The position numbers and the translations under genes were made by a program. From Intestinimonas butyriciproducens (lineage in GTDB: Bacteria > Bacillota > Clostridia > Oscillospirales > Butyricicoccaceae): a stretch of 64,000 nucleotides of DNA. The notes under the pieces were generated by a model. The model saw nothing but the letters and a program-made list of their open reading frames with translations, was not told the origin of the DNA and made no database searches. The DNA is taken from the NCBI RefSeq assembly GCF_016901775.1, contig NZ_JACJKW010000003.1, positions 96,898-160,897 of the forward strand, given 5' to 3'. This document shows positions 50,264 through 59,958 of this stretch, one piece after another. Each line of letters opens with the position of its first letter. Within the stretch, counting starts at the first letter, position 1.

Positions 50264-52003
50264 ATGGCATCCAGGACGTCGGATTTTCCCTTTACCATCA
50301 TAGATGTAGTCGAACTCCTCCGCCTGCATATCCGGCGGAGGAGTCCCGGCTATATCTATGCTGACTGCCCCCTGTGCGGCAGTCAGCGGGGGAAATTGTG
50401 TATCAACCTGACCAAGAACGCATGGTGTAGCAACTGCTGCGGCGACAGCGGCGGGATGCTGGCCTTGTACGCCAAAGTGCAGAATGTCAGTAACCCTACG
50501 GCTTACAGTGAGATTTGCGATGCGCTGCTGACCGGCGGCTTTGCCCCGGAGTATAAGGCGAGGCGCCAGGAGCAGGTGCAAAGCGAGGTCGTGTTGTCTG
50601 AGCGGGCGCCCTTGCCAGTGATCCATCAGACCTACTCCGCGTTGTTGAATATGCTCCAACTTACCCCGGCCCATCGAGAGCATCTGCGGGAAAAGCGGGG
50701 TTTCAGCGACGAGCAAATCGCGGCTTTTGGCTTCAAGAGTACGCCAGTTCCATATCTCTGCAATTCTCTGACTGCCCGGCTGATCCAGCAGGGATACACC
50801 GTCCAGGGTGTGCCCGGCTTCTACATGGCGGACAGCGGGAAATGGACTGTCAAGTTCCATCAGCGGACCTCGGGGATTTTGATTCCCTATCGCGGTGTGG
50901 ACGGTCTGATCCAGGGACTTCAGATCCGACTGGATCGCCCGCTCCGCAAGGAGGGCGACCCGCCGGATAAAGGCGGTGCGAAGTATCTTTGGCTCGCATC
51001 CACCAGCAAACCGATGGGAACATCTTCGGGCAGCCCGATCCATTTTGTCGGCGACCCGTGTTCCCGCGTGGTGTATGTGACCGAGGGTGCGCTGAAAGCG
51101 GACATCGCCCATGTGTTGATGAACCGGACCTTTGCCGCCACCGGCGGGGCAGGCTGCACCTCTCAGCTCGACAGCCTGTTTGACTTCCTGCGCCGCAATG
51201 GGACAGAGGAGATCATTGAGGCCGAGGACATGGACAAGTACAGCAATAAGGGCGTCAATCAAGGGGCGTCCAAGCTCTATCTGCTGGCAAAGAAGCACGG
51301 CCTCTCGTGCCGCCGGTTGACCTGGAACCCGAACTACAAGGGAATTGATGACTGGCAGTTGGCCTTGCACAGAAAGAACACAAAAACGGAGGAACAGGAT
51401 ATGTTTTTGAACCGAATGACATTTAAGGAGCGATACCAAAGCGGCCTGTGCGATCTCAGCGCGATTGAATCGTGTATTACCCAATGGGAACAGGCGAAGG
51501 ACTGTAAAATCTCTCTGCGGGAATACCTCGGCCTGACGGATTTTGAATATGCCGCCTTCCTGCAGGACGGGCAAGGTGATGATTTCCGGCGGATGATGGA
51601 CAGCGGACGGGTCTGCCAGCAGTTTCGCATCTACCAGCTGGATCTTCAGCCCGGGAAAACCGTGCCATTCGCCTTTTCCGGAATCGAGGCGCTTCACAAG
51701 GCGGGCTATGAGCAGCCCCCGGCATCGGAGTATTGCCTGGTGTATGAGGGACGCATGACTCGCCCCAAGACGCAGACTTCTTCCGAGGTGCTGGAGCGGA
51801 TCTTCGAGAACTACAACGATGACCTGCCCTCAGACTACCACGGCCGCAGCGTTTCCCTCTCAGATGTGGTGGAACTGTATGATGATGAGGGGCGATCCTA
51901 CTATTACTGTGATACCGCCGGCTTTGTCCCGGTCAAATTTTCACCTCTTCTGGCACAAAAGGGCTTTCACCCCGACGCAGAAAAGCGCGATGGGATTGAG
52001 TAA
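50264..52003 (+). CDS. Primase-like protein with CHC2 zinc finger and Toprim domain
   Basis: 579 aa. N-terminal zinc finger (CPLCGSQRGKLCINL and CSNCCGDSGGMLALYAKV) as in DnaG, an intermediate helix HLREKRGFSDEQIAAFGF, and a Toprim-like fold (VVYVTEGALKADIAHVLMNRTFAATGG). The last 200 residues are unrecognised. Likely primes or loads replication of the element. Two start choices: ATG 50264 with AAAGGAG, or ATG 50243 too close to its own site. The stop overlaps the next gene by 14 bases. Confidence 0.85.
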   Translation: MASRTSDFPFTIIDVVELLRLHIRRRSPGYIYADCPLCGSQRGKLCINLTKNAWCSNCCGDSGGMLALYAKVQNVSNPTAYSEICDALLTGGFAPEYKARRQEQVQSEVVLSERAPLPVIHQTYSALLNMLQLTPAHREHLREKRGFSDEQIAAFGFKSTPVPYLCNSLTARLIQQGYTVQGVPGFYMADSGKWTVKFHQRTSGILIPYRGVDGLIQGLQIRLDRPLRKEGDPPDKGGAKYLWLASTSKPMGTSSGSPIHFVGDPCSRVVYVTEGALKADIAHVLMNRTFAATGGAGCTSQLDSLFDFLRRNGTEEIIEAEDMDKYSNKGVNQGASKLYLLAKKHGLSCRRLTWNPNYKGIDDWQLALHRKNTKTEEQDMFLNRMTFKERYQSGLCDLSAIESCITQWEQAKDCKISLREYLGLTDFEYAAFLQDGQGDDFRRMMDSGRVCQQFRIYQLDLQPGKTVPFAFSGIEALHKAGYEQPPASEYCLVYEGRMTRPKTQTSSEVLERIFENYNDDLPSDYHGRSVSLSDVVELYDDEGRSYYYCDTAGFVPVKFSPLLAQKGFHPDAEKRDGIE

Positions 52004-52235
52004 AGTCGGGCAACTGGAGGCGCTGCTCTCCTATTGCACCGGCCTTGACCTGAAAATCCATTACCACCCGGAAGATCGCTATTTTACCGCTATCGCGTGG
52101 CGCCCTGACCACATCTTCCCGCCAGAGGAAGATGCCGGGGCGATCCAGCGGCAGATACAAAGGAAATCCGCTCAATACCCTGGGCTCGTGTGCTACTGCT
52201 TCGACCCATTCAGCACACTGGTCTATGCGGTATGA
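51990..52235 (+). CDS. Small hypothetical protein
   Basis: 81 aa, no known family. Begins inside the end of the primase-like gene and runs in another frame: LSKVGQLEALLSYCTGLDLKIHYHPEDRYFTAIAW. The coupled position suggests a real small gene. Mixed alpha/beta composition; no membrane segment. Confidence 0.6.
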   Translation: MGLSKVGQLEALLSYCTGLDLKIHYHPEDRYFTAIAWRPDHIFPPEEDAGAIQRQIQRKSAQYPGLVCYCFDPFSTLVYAV

Positions 52236-52326
52236 GTGTCAGAAACAAAGGAATGTGTGTGCGGCTCAATAGCCGCCTCACATTCCTTTTTGTTTTCCCC
52301 AACATTTTATGAAGGAGGTCTTATCA

Positions 52327-53109
52327 ATGGGAGTTTATTCCGAGATGGACATGGAACAGTTTGAAAATGACGAGATGGGGCCGTTTCAGATGGACTCGCA
52401 CAGGCCGGATGCCGTGGAATGGCACGAGCAGGCAGGCTCTCGCCAGCAACTGCCCCAGGCCGCCGCAGTTCCTGCCGGCGGTTCGGATGCGAAACCCTCT
52501 GGCGGCGGTGTGGTCACTGGTCCCCAGAATACCAGCAGAGAGGACGTCGGCCAAAAAGCGGCAGAGCAGGAGAAACTCCAGCAGATTGCCGCCATGAGCG
52601 ATGACGAGGTGATGATGGCCTCGGCCAAGCGTGTCGGAACGGACACGGAAAAAATCACCCGCCGGAATATGAAAGATTGTGTGTCCGAGGTCATCCAGAC
52701 CAAGTGTTTGGAAGATCCCGCCTTCGCCCGGCTGGTCATGCAGCCCCGCAAAAATATGATCAACTGCTTTAAGTACATCACCAGGAAAGCCTGGGAGTAT
52801 GTGCAGGACGAATTGAAGGCTGATGGCATTACCCCCGGAAATGGGGCGCAGGGCTATGGGTGCGATGTCCCGGATGACTTGTGCTATCAGTGGGCGGTGG
52901 ATTATTTCAACGACCCGGACGCCAAGGAGGATCAATCTGCTGAAGATCCATCCACGCGCAGGCGCTCTAATTCCTCCAGCCGGACAGCGGCCAAGAGCGA
53001 AAAGGCAAAAAAAGATGCGGCGCCAGCTACATCGAAAAGCAAATCGGTTGCTCCTTCTGACGATGGACAGCTCTCGCTGGACTTCGCGCAGTTGGGAAAG
53101 GCAGGCTGA
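52327..53109 (+). CDS. PcfK-like / AcrIIA9-family protein
   Basis: 260 aa. The central domain (about 75-190: DDEVMMASAKRVG, NMKDCVSEVIQTKCLEDPAFARLVMQPRKNMINCFKYITRKAW, DDLCYQWAVDYF) matches the PcfK fold, a family that also includes the Cas9 inhibitor AcrIIA9. The C-terminus is Ser/Lys-rich and disordered. AAGGAGG before ATG 52327. PcfK usually pairs with PcfJ, which follows after one gene. A role in conjugation is likely; an anti-CRISPR role is possible but unproven. Confidence 0.85.
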   Translation: MGVYSEMDMEQFENDEMGPFQMDSHRPDAVEWHEQAGSRQQLPQAAAVPAGGSDAKPSGGGVVTGPQNTSREDVGQKAAEQEKLQQIAAMSDDEVMMASAKRVGTDTEKITRRNMKDCVSEVIQTKCLEDPAFARLVMQPRKNMINCFKYITRKAWEYVQDELKADGITPGNGAQGYGCDVPDDLCYQWAVDYFNDPDAKEDQSAEDPSTRRRSNSSSRTAAKSEKAKKDAAPATSKSKSVAPSDDGQLSLDFAQLGKAG

Positions 53110-53112
53110 GCC

Positions 53113-53652
53113 ATGATTGCTTACAAAGGCTTCCGTCCCGGCCTGATTTGCCTGGGCTACCAGTTTGTAATGGGCAGGAACGTGACTAAAGAGGCAAATT
53201 GCAGGGTGAACGGATTTCACTGTGCTGAAAACCCTCTGGATTGCCTCACCTACTATCCAGATATGAGCCGTTCTGTCTACTATGTTGTCCGGCCCGGAGG
53301 AGATATTGACGAGGATGCCCTTGACTCCAAGATTGCCTGTACGGAACTCACCATCTTAAAGCAGCTGAGCCGGGAAGAATTTTTCCTCCATGCTCTGGCC
53401 TACATGATGGATCACCCGTTCCGGGCCTGGAACTGCCGTGTCCGAAAAGATAAAGGTTCCGCTATGAACGGCTATGCCATTGTCCGCGGCGCCGATCCGC
53501 TGGCCCAAGGCAATAAGGGCGATATTTTAGCTCTTGCAAAAGAAGAACCGGGCACAAAACAGATCACGCAGATTGCGCTGATTATTGTAGACGGTAAAAC
53601 AATCCAAGCGAATACCTGGTATGACGTCAACTCCGAGAAAAGGAAGAAGTGA
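53113..53652 (+). CDS. DUF7666-type hypothetical protein
   Basis: 179 aa. The opening KGFRPGLICLGYQFVMGRNV and CRVNGFHCAENPLDCLTYYP resemble the DUF7666-type domain often found in phages and conjugative elements. The C-terminal part (QITQIALIIVDGKTI) is less conserved. It lies between the PcfK-like and PcfJ-like genes, three bases after the former. Function unknown. Confidence 0.7.
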   Translation: MIAYKGFRPGLICLGYQFVMGRNVTKEANCRVNGFHCAENPLDCLTYYPDMSRSVYYVVRPGGDIDEDALDSKIACTELTILKQLSREEFFLHALAYMMDHPFRAWNCRVRKDKGSAMNGYAIVRGADPLAQGNKGDILALAKEEPGTKQITQIALIIVDGKTIQANTWYDVNSEKRKK

Positions 53653-53656
53653 GCAT

Positions 53657-55837
53657 ATGGATAAAAAGAAATTGCTGGCCATGAGCAAACTTTTGGCCAC
53701 GCCGCAAATGAAGAAATTAGCAATCAAAGATGCGGCCGAAACAAAGACCCCGCCGTCCCACTACAGGGGCGCCTATCGGTGGAATGAAAATTCGATAGGC
53801 CTGTTTCTTCGGTGCCGGGTGGAAGATGGCATCCTGATGGTTTCCCTCTTCTATCCCGAATATCTCCGGGCCGGCGCAAAAGAGCCGTCCTATGTGGTAT
53901 ATGTGGATCGGGCCAGCAGACAGTTTCTCACCTATGGCACAGAGCGGCAAAAATGGCTTACCGGCACGGTGGAGAGTTTATCCTGGCCGGCATATATCCG
54001 GAGCAACTCTAAATTCATCCTTCCCAAGAAAGAACAGGGCATCATCAAATTCTACTTAGGCACAGAAGAGGACGGCTATTGGGGGCTGCAAAGCTACCAG
54101 CAGGAGTTGTGTATGGAGAGGGCAAATACGCGGTACGCACACGCCGTAGCCCCCTGGGATGCGGACATGGCCTTGACGCCGCCTTTGCCGAAGGATTGGC
54201 TGCGCTGGGTAGATAAGGTCGGCATACCGGCTCAGTACATCTTTTACCAGTACAGAAAAGGCGGGGCCAAAACGGGCTACTGCACCTATTGTGAGAAGGA
54301 AGTCCCGCTTAAGCAGCAACCCTACCATAAAAAAGAAGGCCGTTGCCCCTGTTGCCACCGAAAGGTGCAATTCAGGGCCTATGGCCGATCTTCGACATTC
54401 CGTACCAATGGACGCTCTGTTTACCTCTTGCAGCGCCGACCGGATGGTTTTATTCTCCGAGAGTTTTGGGTGTACCGCACCTATCATCAAAACAACTGGG
54501 GAGAAGCGGAAATCCAGTGCTCAGAAGTCCAGCGCACAATCTGTGACAGTCAGTTTCAGGCGCGAGATTATTACTGGTATACCTATAAAAACCGCGACCT
54601 GCGCTGGGCCGCGGAAACGCCTCCCTTCAACTATGGCAATGCCTATTACCGCTATTGCTATGGCGGTGATGGACCGGTCTACGGAAAAACGCTTCCGTCT
54701 CTCAAGAACAATGAACTCCGGGATTCTAATCTGGTGCAATGGATCTACGACCACAACATGATCTGTAATCCCCGAGGATACCTCCACCTGCTTTCTCTTG
54801 TTCCGCCCTTTGAGCGAATCCAAAAAGCAAACCTTCCGGCGCTTGAACTTGACTGTAAAAACCGACCGGAAACTGTGCGTGGTTGCTTAAAGGCTCCGTT
54901 TGCGACAAATCTGACAAAGGCGCTCGGTCTTGATACCCAGCGTCTCCGCCGGTTGCGGAAAATGAGAGGCGACTGTGTTGCCTTGGACTGGCTCCAGTAC
55001 GAGAAGGCACAGAACACCCAATATCCCGATAAAGTCATCGAGTGGTTTTCCTTAAATAACATCAAAAGATCGTCCCTGGACTTTGTCATGGGTAAAATGA
55101 GTCCCATTCAAATCTATAACTATGTGCGGCGTCAATCCACTGAAAGCGGGGATTCTGCAAGCCATGTCGTTATGATTTGGCGGGATTATCTTTCTATGGC
55201 CGCATCGTTTGGCATGGACACCGATGATGCAATCATTTACCGAGCCAGTAAACTCCGCCTGCGGCACGACCAGCTGGTACTCCGCGCGAAGATGGAGGAC
55301 GCGGCAAAACGTGCCAATGATTTGTCGGCAAAACATCCCACCATCAATAAGATCTGCAAAAGCCTGTCCAAGTATGAGCACACGGGGGATGCCTATGCTG
55401 TTATTGCCCCTAAGTGTATTGAGGAAATTTATGCAGACGGCTATGCACTGAATCACTGTCTGTTTCGGAGCGAGGTCTATTGGGATCGGATGGAGGCACA
55501 TGAGACTTATATTTTGTTCCTACGTCGGCGCTCCGCTCCAGATGTTCCATATTACACACTGGAAATCGAGCCTGACGGAACTGTGCGGCAGGCTCGGACA
55601 GAATTCAGCCGCACAGACGATGAAATCGAGCAAATCAAAGCATACCTCAAAGAATGGCAAACCGCCATTTCAGCCCGTCTGACCAAGGCCGATCATAAGA
55701 GGGCCAAAAAGAGCAAGGTGCTGCGGGCCCAAGAATTTGAACGGATGCGGAAAGACAATGTTCAGATTCGCGTGGGTGACCTGGCTGGCCGGCGGTTGGT
55801 TGACGTACTGATGGCGGACCTGATGGAAGCAGCCTAA
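53657..55837 (+). CDS. PcfJ-like protein
   Basis: 726 aa. Large protein of the PcfJ family of conjugative elements. Contains a zinc-binding motif (YCTYCEKEVPLKQQPYHKKEGRCPCCHRKVQF, about 210-240) and the typical C-terminal section with HCLFRSEVYWDRM and ETYILFLRRRSAPDVPYYTLEIEPDG. Role in pCF10-like transfer unclear; may process or bind nucleic acid. The ATG at 53657 follows the previous stop by a few bases. Confidence 0.88.
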   Translation: MDKKKLLAMSKLLATPQMKKLAIKDAAETKTPPSHYRGAYRWNENSIGLFLRCRVEDGILMVSLFYPEYLRAGAKEPSYVVYVDRASRQFLTYGTERQKWLTGTVESLSWPAYIRSNSKFILPKKEQGIIKFYLGTEEDGYWGLQSYQQELCMERANTRYAHAVAPWDADMALTPPLPKDWLRWVDKVGIPAQYIFYQYRKGGAKTGYCTYCEKEVPLKQQPYHKKEGRCPCCHRKVQFRAYGRSSTFRTNGRSVYLLQRRPDGFILREFWVYRTYHQNNWGEAEIQCSEVQRTICDSQFQARDYYWYTYKNRDLRWAAETPPFNYGNAYYRYCYGGDGPVYGKTLPSLKNNELRDSNLVQWIYDHNMICNPRGYLHLLSLVPPFERIQKANLPALELDCKNRPETVRGCLKAPFATNLTKALGLDTQRLRRLRKMRGDCVALDWLQYEKAQNTQYPDKVIEWFSLNNIKRSSLDFVMGKMSPIQIYNYVRRQSTESGDSASHVVMIWRDYLSMAASFGMDTDDAIIYRASKLRLRHDQLVLRAKMEDAAKRANDLSAKHPTINKICKSLSKYEHTGDAYAVIAPKCIEEIYADGYALNHCLFRSEVYWDRMEAHETYILFLRRRSAPDVPYYTLEIEPDGTVRQARTEFSRTDDEIEQIKAYLKEWQTAISARLTKADHKRAKKSKVLRAQEFERMRKDNVQIRVGDLAGRRLVDVLMADLMEAA

Positions 55838-55862
55838 AAACAAACAGAAAGAAGGATTTGAA

Positions 55863-56213
55863 ATGAAAATTACCATCAAAAAGCGCAACCGCATTGTAGA
55901 AGAATACCTCTGGTGCATTGACCGGGTCATTCGTCAGAATTGGCATCTGATCGAGGCCGCCCATCTGGATCGTGACGATGTGTACCAGGACCTCGCCATC
56001 CGCCTGATTCGGGCGGTGGCGGGGTACGACCCCAAAAAAGGAAAGCTGGAGCAGCACATCCTCTCCCAGCTCCGCTACGAACTTCTCAACTGTAAGAGCG
56101 CCCAGAAACGCTATGGCTTCAAGGACGCTCCCTACGATCTTCGCGGCGTCGTGATCTCTCTGGATGCGCTGGCTGACGGCGATCCCGACTGGGAGATCCA
56201 CATCGCGGCGTGA
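55863..56213 (+). CDS. Sigma-70 region 2-like protein (no region 4)
   Basis: 116 aa. Helices with HLDRDDVYQDLAIRLIRAVAGYDPKKGKLEQHILSQLRYELLNC match sigma region 2, which binds core RNA polymerase and the -10 element. No helix-turn-helix of region 4 follows. It could act as a partial sigma factor needing a partner, or as a regulator of element promoters. AAGGATT before the ATG. Confidence 0.75.
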   Translation: MKITIKKRNRIVEEYLWCIDRVIRQNWHLIEAAHLDRDDVYQDLAIRLIRAVAGYDPKKGKLEQHILSQLRYELLNCKSAQKRYGFKDAPYDLRGVVISLDALADGDPDWEIHIAA

Positions 56214-56226
56214 GTGGAGGGATACG

Positions 56227-56430
56227 ATGAAACAACTGGGAAATCTCGCGCTGGTCTGCGCCCGGCGGCCGGAGCTGCTGATGCAGCTCTATGATGGCCG
56301 GGTATCCGTCCATGTGGGCGCAGGTCCAGACAGGGCCACGCTCTGCTCGGCATGGGACGATGACGAAACGATCAGCCACATCATTTACGAATTGAATTTT
56401 GGCGTATACAGCGGCCGCAAAGCGGCCTGA
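56227..56430 (+). CDS. Small hypothetical protein
   Basis: 67 aa, no family recognised. Contains CARRPELLMQLYDGRVSVHVG and an acidic C-terminal helix. GGAGGGA upstream of ATG 56227. Sits in a tight run of element genes. Confidence 0.6.
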   Translation: MKQLGNLALVCARRPELLMQLYDGRVSVHVGAGPDRATLCSAWDDDETISHIIYELNFGVYSGRKAA

Positions 56431-56453
56431 CGAGAAAGGATGGTATCTTCGCT

Positions 56454-56768
56454 ATGATCAAAACTCTCAGCCAATTAAAACGCACCTTGAAAGAGAATAT
56501 GTGTCTGGAAATCACCGGGCATTGCCGGGAGGAATGTGTCGGCGAAATTCGCCGCGTCACGAAAGTCAATACCCAGGGCTTTTACAGTACGGTGGCCGCT
56601 CCGGCCAACCGTGTTGATCCTTCCAGGAATCCCGTCCTCTGGTGGAGCAAAGCGCCGTTCTGGAGTTTTGAAAATGGGATCTGCAGTATTTACAACAGTG
56701 ACCAGCACCACACCGGCCAATATCTGATCATGTCGTTCCGGGTGCTGGAGGAAAAGGAGGCAGCCTAA
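56454..56768 (+). CDS. Small hypothetical protein
   Basis: 104 aa, unrecognised. Cysteine pair in ITGHCREECVGEIRRV and a hydrophobic C-terminal strand (QYLIMSFRVLE). The ribosome site is weak and distant. The stop overlaps the ligA start (TAATG), so translation is coupled. Confidence 0.6.
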   Translation: MIKTLSQLKRTLKENMCLEITGHCREECVGEIRRVTKVNTQGFYSTVAAPANRVDPSRNPVLWWSKAPFWSFENGICSIYNSDQHHTGQYLIMSFRVLEEKEAA

Positions 56769-58774
56769 TGGCACAGACCGCTTATGAACAGGTGGTAACT
56801 CTGACCGAGCGCCTGAATCGGTGCCGTCACGAGTATTATAACCTCAACGCGCCGACCATCAGCGACCAGGAGTATGACAAACTCTTTGACGAGCTTACTC
56901 GGTTGGAGCAGGTCACGGGAATCCAGATGGCAAATTCCCCGACGCAGACCGTGGGCTATTCCCCGGTCAGTGAACTGCCAAAAACCACCCACCGCATTCC
57001 TTTGCTTTCGCTGGACAAAGAGAAGCGCAGCGCCGCCCTTCTGGACTTCATTGGGAATCAGCTCGTTTTGCTGATGCTAAAACTGGACGGGCTGACGATC
57101 AAGCTGACCTATGAGAACGGTACGCTGGTAGAGGCCGCCACCCGGGGAGATGGAAATGAAGGTGAGGTCGTGACGCACAATGCCCGCGGCATCACCGGCA
57201 TTCCCCAAAAGATACCCTATTCGGGGCATCTTGTTGTGGTGGGCGAGGCGTTTATCCGGCCCAGTGATTTTACAAAACTGAAGGATAAACTGCTGGACAG
57301 CAGCGGGAAGCCCTATAAAAATGGGCGGAACCTTGCCGCAGGCTCTGTCCGCCTGCTGGATGCCCGTGTCTGCAAGGAGCGGTGCGTCACCTTCATGCCC
57401 TTCAATGTGCTGGAGGGCTTGGAGGCGCTGGAACTGAAATCAGACCGGCTGATGCAGTTGTGGGGTTACGGATTTACAGTTTGTCCGTATCTCAAGACCA
57501 CCGCCGCGCTCAATCAGCGGTATATCGACATGGGGATCGAGCGGCTACAGGAGCTGGCGAAAAAACACGATGTCCCGATTGACGGGATCGTGGTGACCTA
57601 CAACAATGTCGCCTACTCCAAGTCCTGCGGGCGCACCGGCCATCACTATAAGGACGGCATAGCCTACAAGTTTGAGGATGACGCCTTTGAAACCCGCCTC
57701 CAGAGCATTGAGTGGAACCCCACCCGCTCCGGCGAGATCGCTCCGGTAGCCATTTTCGACCCGGTGGAGATCGACGGGTGCGAGGTAGCAAGGGCCAGTC
57801 TCCACAACCTCTCTTTCATTGAGGGGCTGGAGCTGATGCCCGGCAACCGCATCAAGGTGTCCAAGCGCAATATGATCATCCCCCATGTGGAGGAAAATTT
57901 GGACCGCGGTGGTTTTTCGCTGGATGCGGTCATCCCGCGCCAGTGTCCCTGCTGCGGGGAAGCCACCCGCATCCACGAGAGCAAATCAACCGCCGACGGC
58001 CGGGAGCGGATCACACGGACGCTCTTTTGCGACAATCCGAAATGTGAAACCCGGCGGCTCCAGCAGTTCGTCCATTTTGTTGGGGAAAAGGCAATGGACA
58101 TTGAGGGGCTTTCCGAGGCAACCCTGGAAAAACTCATTGGCCGTGGGCTGCTCCACAGCTATATGGACATCTACCGTCTGGACGATCATCGGGCGGAGAT
58201 CATCAAGTTGGAGGGGATGGGTGAAAAGTCGTGGCAACGCCTTTGGGATGCGATCCAGCGCAGTCGGAATACCACTTTTGAGCGGTATCTGATTGCGATG
58301 GACATCCCGATGATCGGCAATACTGCCAGCCGCACCTTGGCCCGGACTTTCCAAAGCGACCTGAATGCCTTTGAAGAGGCGGTGGTCAGCGGATATGACT
58401 TCACACAGCTCCCCGACTTTGGGGAAACCCTGCAGAACAATATCCGCGCATGGTTTGAGAGCGAGGACAACTGGTACATCTGGTATGAGTTGCGGGAGTT
58501 GGTGCAGATCGCGCCGGCGGCCCCTATACCGGAAGCCACAGCCAGTCCCTTTACCGGGCTGACCATTGTGGTGACCGGCAAGGTGGAGCCATACACACGG
58601 GAGGGTATCAATGCCAAGATCGAATCCCTCGGCGCCCACGCCGGCAGTTCTGTCAGCAGTAAGACCGACTACCTGATCTGCGGGGAAAACGCGGGCAGTA
58701 AGTTGGACAAGGCGCAGGCACTGGGCGTAAAGATCTTGTCGCCGGCGGAGTTCTTCCGCATGGCAGGCGAGTAA
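56768..58774 (+). CDS. ligA: NAD-dependent DNA ligase carried by the element
   Basis: 668 aa. Adenylation domain with HEYYNLNAPTISDQEYDKLF and the AMP-accepting Lys105 (KLDG), TRGDGNEGE, OB fold, Zn finger (CPCCGEATRI ... CDNPKC), HhH repeats and a C-terminal BRCT domain (FTGLTIVVTGKVEPYTREG, YLICGENAGSKLDKAQALG). A full second ligase on an integrative element is unusual; it may seal replication or strand-annealing products. Cytoplasmic. Confidence 0.95.
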   Translation: MAQTAYEQVVTLTERLNRCRHEYYNLNAPTISDQEYDKLFDELTRLEQVTGIQMANSPTQTVGYSPVSELPKTTHRIPLLSLDKEKRSAALLDFIGNQLVLLMLKLDGLTIKLTYENGTLVEAATRGDGNEGEVVTHNARGITGIPQKIPYSGHLVVVGEAFIRPSDFTKLKDKLLDSSGKPYKNGRNLAAGSVRLLDARVCKERCVTFMPFNVLEGLEALELKSDRLMQLWGYGFTVCPYLKTTAALNQRYIDMGIERLQELAKKHDVPIDGIVVTYNNVAYSKSCGRTGHHYKDGIAYKFEDDAFETRLQSIEWNPTRSGEIAPVAIFDPVEIDGCEVARASLHNLSFIEGLELMPGNRIKVSKRNMIIPHVEENLDRGGFSLDAVIPRQCPCCGEATRIHESKSTADGRERITRTLFCDNPKCETRRLQQFVHFVGEKAMDIEGLSEATLEKLIGRGLLHSYMDIYRLDDHRAEIIKLEGMGEKSWQRLWDAIQRSRNTTFERYLIAMDIPMIGNTASRTLARTFQSDLNAFEEAVVSGYDFTQLPDFGETLQNNIRAWFESEDNWYIWYELRELVQIAPAAPIPEATASPFTGLTIVVTGKVEPYTREGINAKIESLGAHAGSSVSSKTDYLICGENAGSKLDKAQALGVKILSPAEFFRMAGE

Positions 58775-58829
58775 GAGCCAGGGAGAGGGGGCGCAGGCCT
58801 CCTCTCCCTCATTTTTGCAGGAGGACAAC

Positions 58830-59504
58830 ATGAGAATCAAGCACAACCGTTCCCTGATCTCTGCTGAGATGTTGGAGCTGGTAGAGCACGGCTATGGGAG
58901 CATTGCTCCTTCCGCCCTCTGCCTCGAATTTCTCTATCTGCCGGATGATCCACAGGACCATGAAACCGTGCTTCATCCGTCGCCGCAGGAGAGGAACAAA
59001 TTCATAAAGGCCGTTATGGATACCATTGCCGGGCAATTTACCTGTTACCAATACGATGCGCCAAAGAGCATCTGCTTTGAAAGCAAGGAATGGGAACTCT
59101 ATTTTTGGTGCCGTGTTTTTTCGGATGCATCAGATTTTGCCGGGGAATACCGTGATTTTTCCTATTTCAGATTGAGTTTCAACTCTAATCACTCCCTGGA
59201 ACAACAAAAAGAGATCTGCAATCAGACCCTGTCTCTGCTGAATGCCCGGTTTGGCTCTCTTGCCAATCTGTTTGTCGCAGTTCAGTACACCGCTGCGTTG
59301 GACGAGCAGAAGATAGCCGATGACGCAAAGCGGCTCGCCCCCTCTCTTGACGGAAGGCGGTGCGTATACCACCATTTTGAGGGCAGGCTCGTCTATGTCG
59401 AGAATACATTGTTCTTTATGAAGAAGTATGCCAAACACTTGGGGTATGCCCTGGGACCGGCGGACACTTTGCAAATCAAATGGCAAATCGAGGATGCCGC
59501 ATAA
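58830..59504 (+). CDS. Hypothetical element protein
   Basis: 224 aa, no family recognised. Mixed alpha/beta composition: YGSIAPSALCLEFLYLPDD, WELYFWCRVFSDASDFAGEYRD, and a Lys-rich C-terminus (FFMKKYAKHLGYALGPADTLQIKW). ATG 58830 with GGAGGA. Part of the same plus-strand run. Confidence 0.65.
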   Translation: MRIKHNRSLISAEMLELVEHGYGSIAPSALCLEFLYLPDDPQDHETVLHPSPQERNKFIKAVMDTIAGQFTCYQYDAPKSICFESKEWELYFWCRVFSDASDFAGEYRDFSYFRLSFNSNHSLEQQKEICNQTLSLLNARFGSLANLFVAVQYTAALDEQKIADDAKRLAPSLDGRRCVYHHFEGRLVYVENTLFFMKKYAKHLGYALGPADTLQIKWQIEDAA

Positions 59505-59535
59505 TACATGATATTAAAGAAGGGATGACACATCT

Positions 59536-59940
59536 ATGATGCTAACGATCACAGATTGCTTTGGCCAGCGTGTTTCCTTGAAACCGCGTGTAGAACTTTA
59601 TAGAGTACATGACTTTATGGGTGCGAAGATGCCTGGTTTGGCGATTGCACTCTATACGGTAGGTACTAATGCTGTGGAGGATGAAGAATTATATGCTGTT
59701 TTGACGGTATCATTTGGGGAATTCATTGGTCTTCAAAACGCCGCATATATCGACACGAATAACTGCTATTTTGCCCAGCAGTTACTGGATCAGGGAATCG
59801 CTAAAGACACTGGACTGACAAAACGCAGCGGTTTCTGCGAATATCCCCTCTGGGTATTCAAGGAAAGTTTCTTGCGTGAAATCGGAGGGGAAAATTATCG
59901 CAGGTACGCCAAAGCCTATGAGGAATATATCCCTCTCTGA
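59536..59940 (+). CDS. DUF4313-like hypothetical protein
   Basis: 134 aa, resembling the DUF4313 type found on conjugative elements (ALYTVGTNAVEDEELYAVLTVSFGEFIGLQNAAYIDTNN ... SGFCEYPLWVFKESFLREIGGENY). Function unknown. Closely spaced with its neighbours. Confidence 0.7.
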   Translation: MMLTITDCFGQRVSLKPRVELYRVHDFMGAKMPGLAIALYTVGTNAVEDEELYAVLTVSFGEFIGLQNAAYIDTNNCYFAQQLLDQGIAKDTGLTKRSGFCEYPLWVFKESFLREIGGENYRRYAKAYEEYIPL

Positions 59941-59958
59941 ATCGGAAGGAGTACAGCC

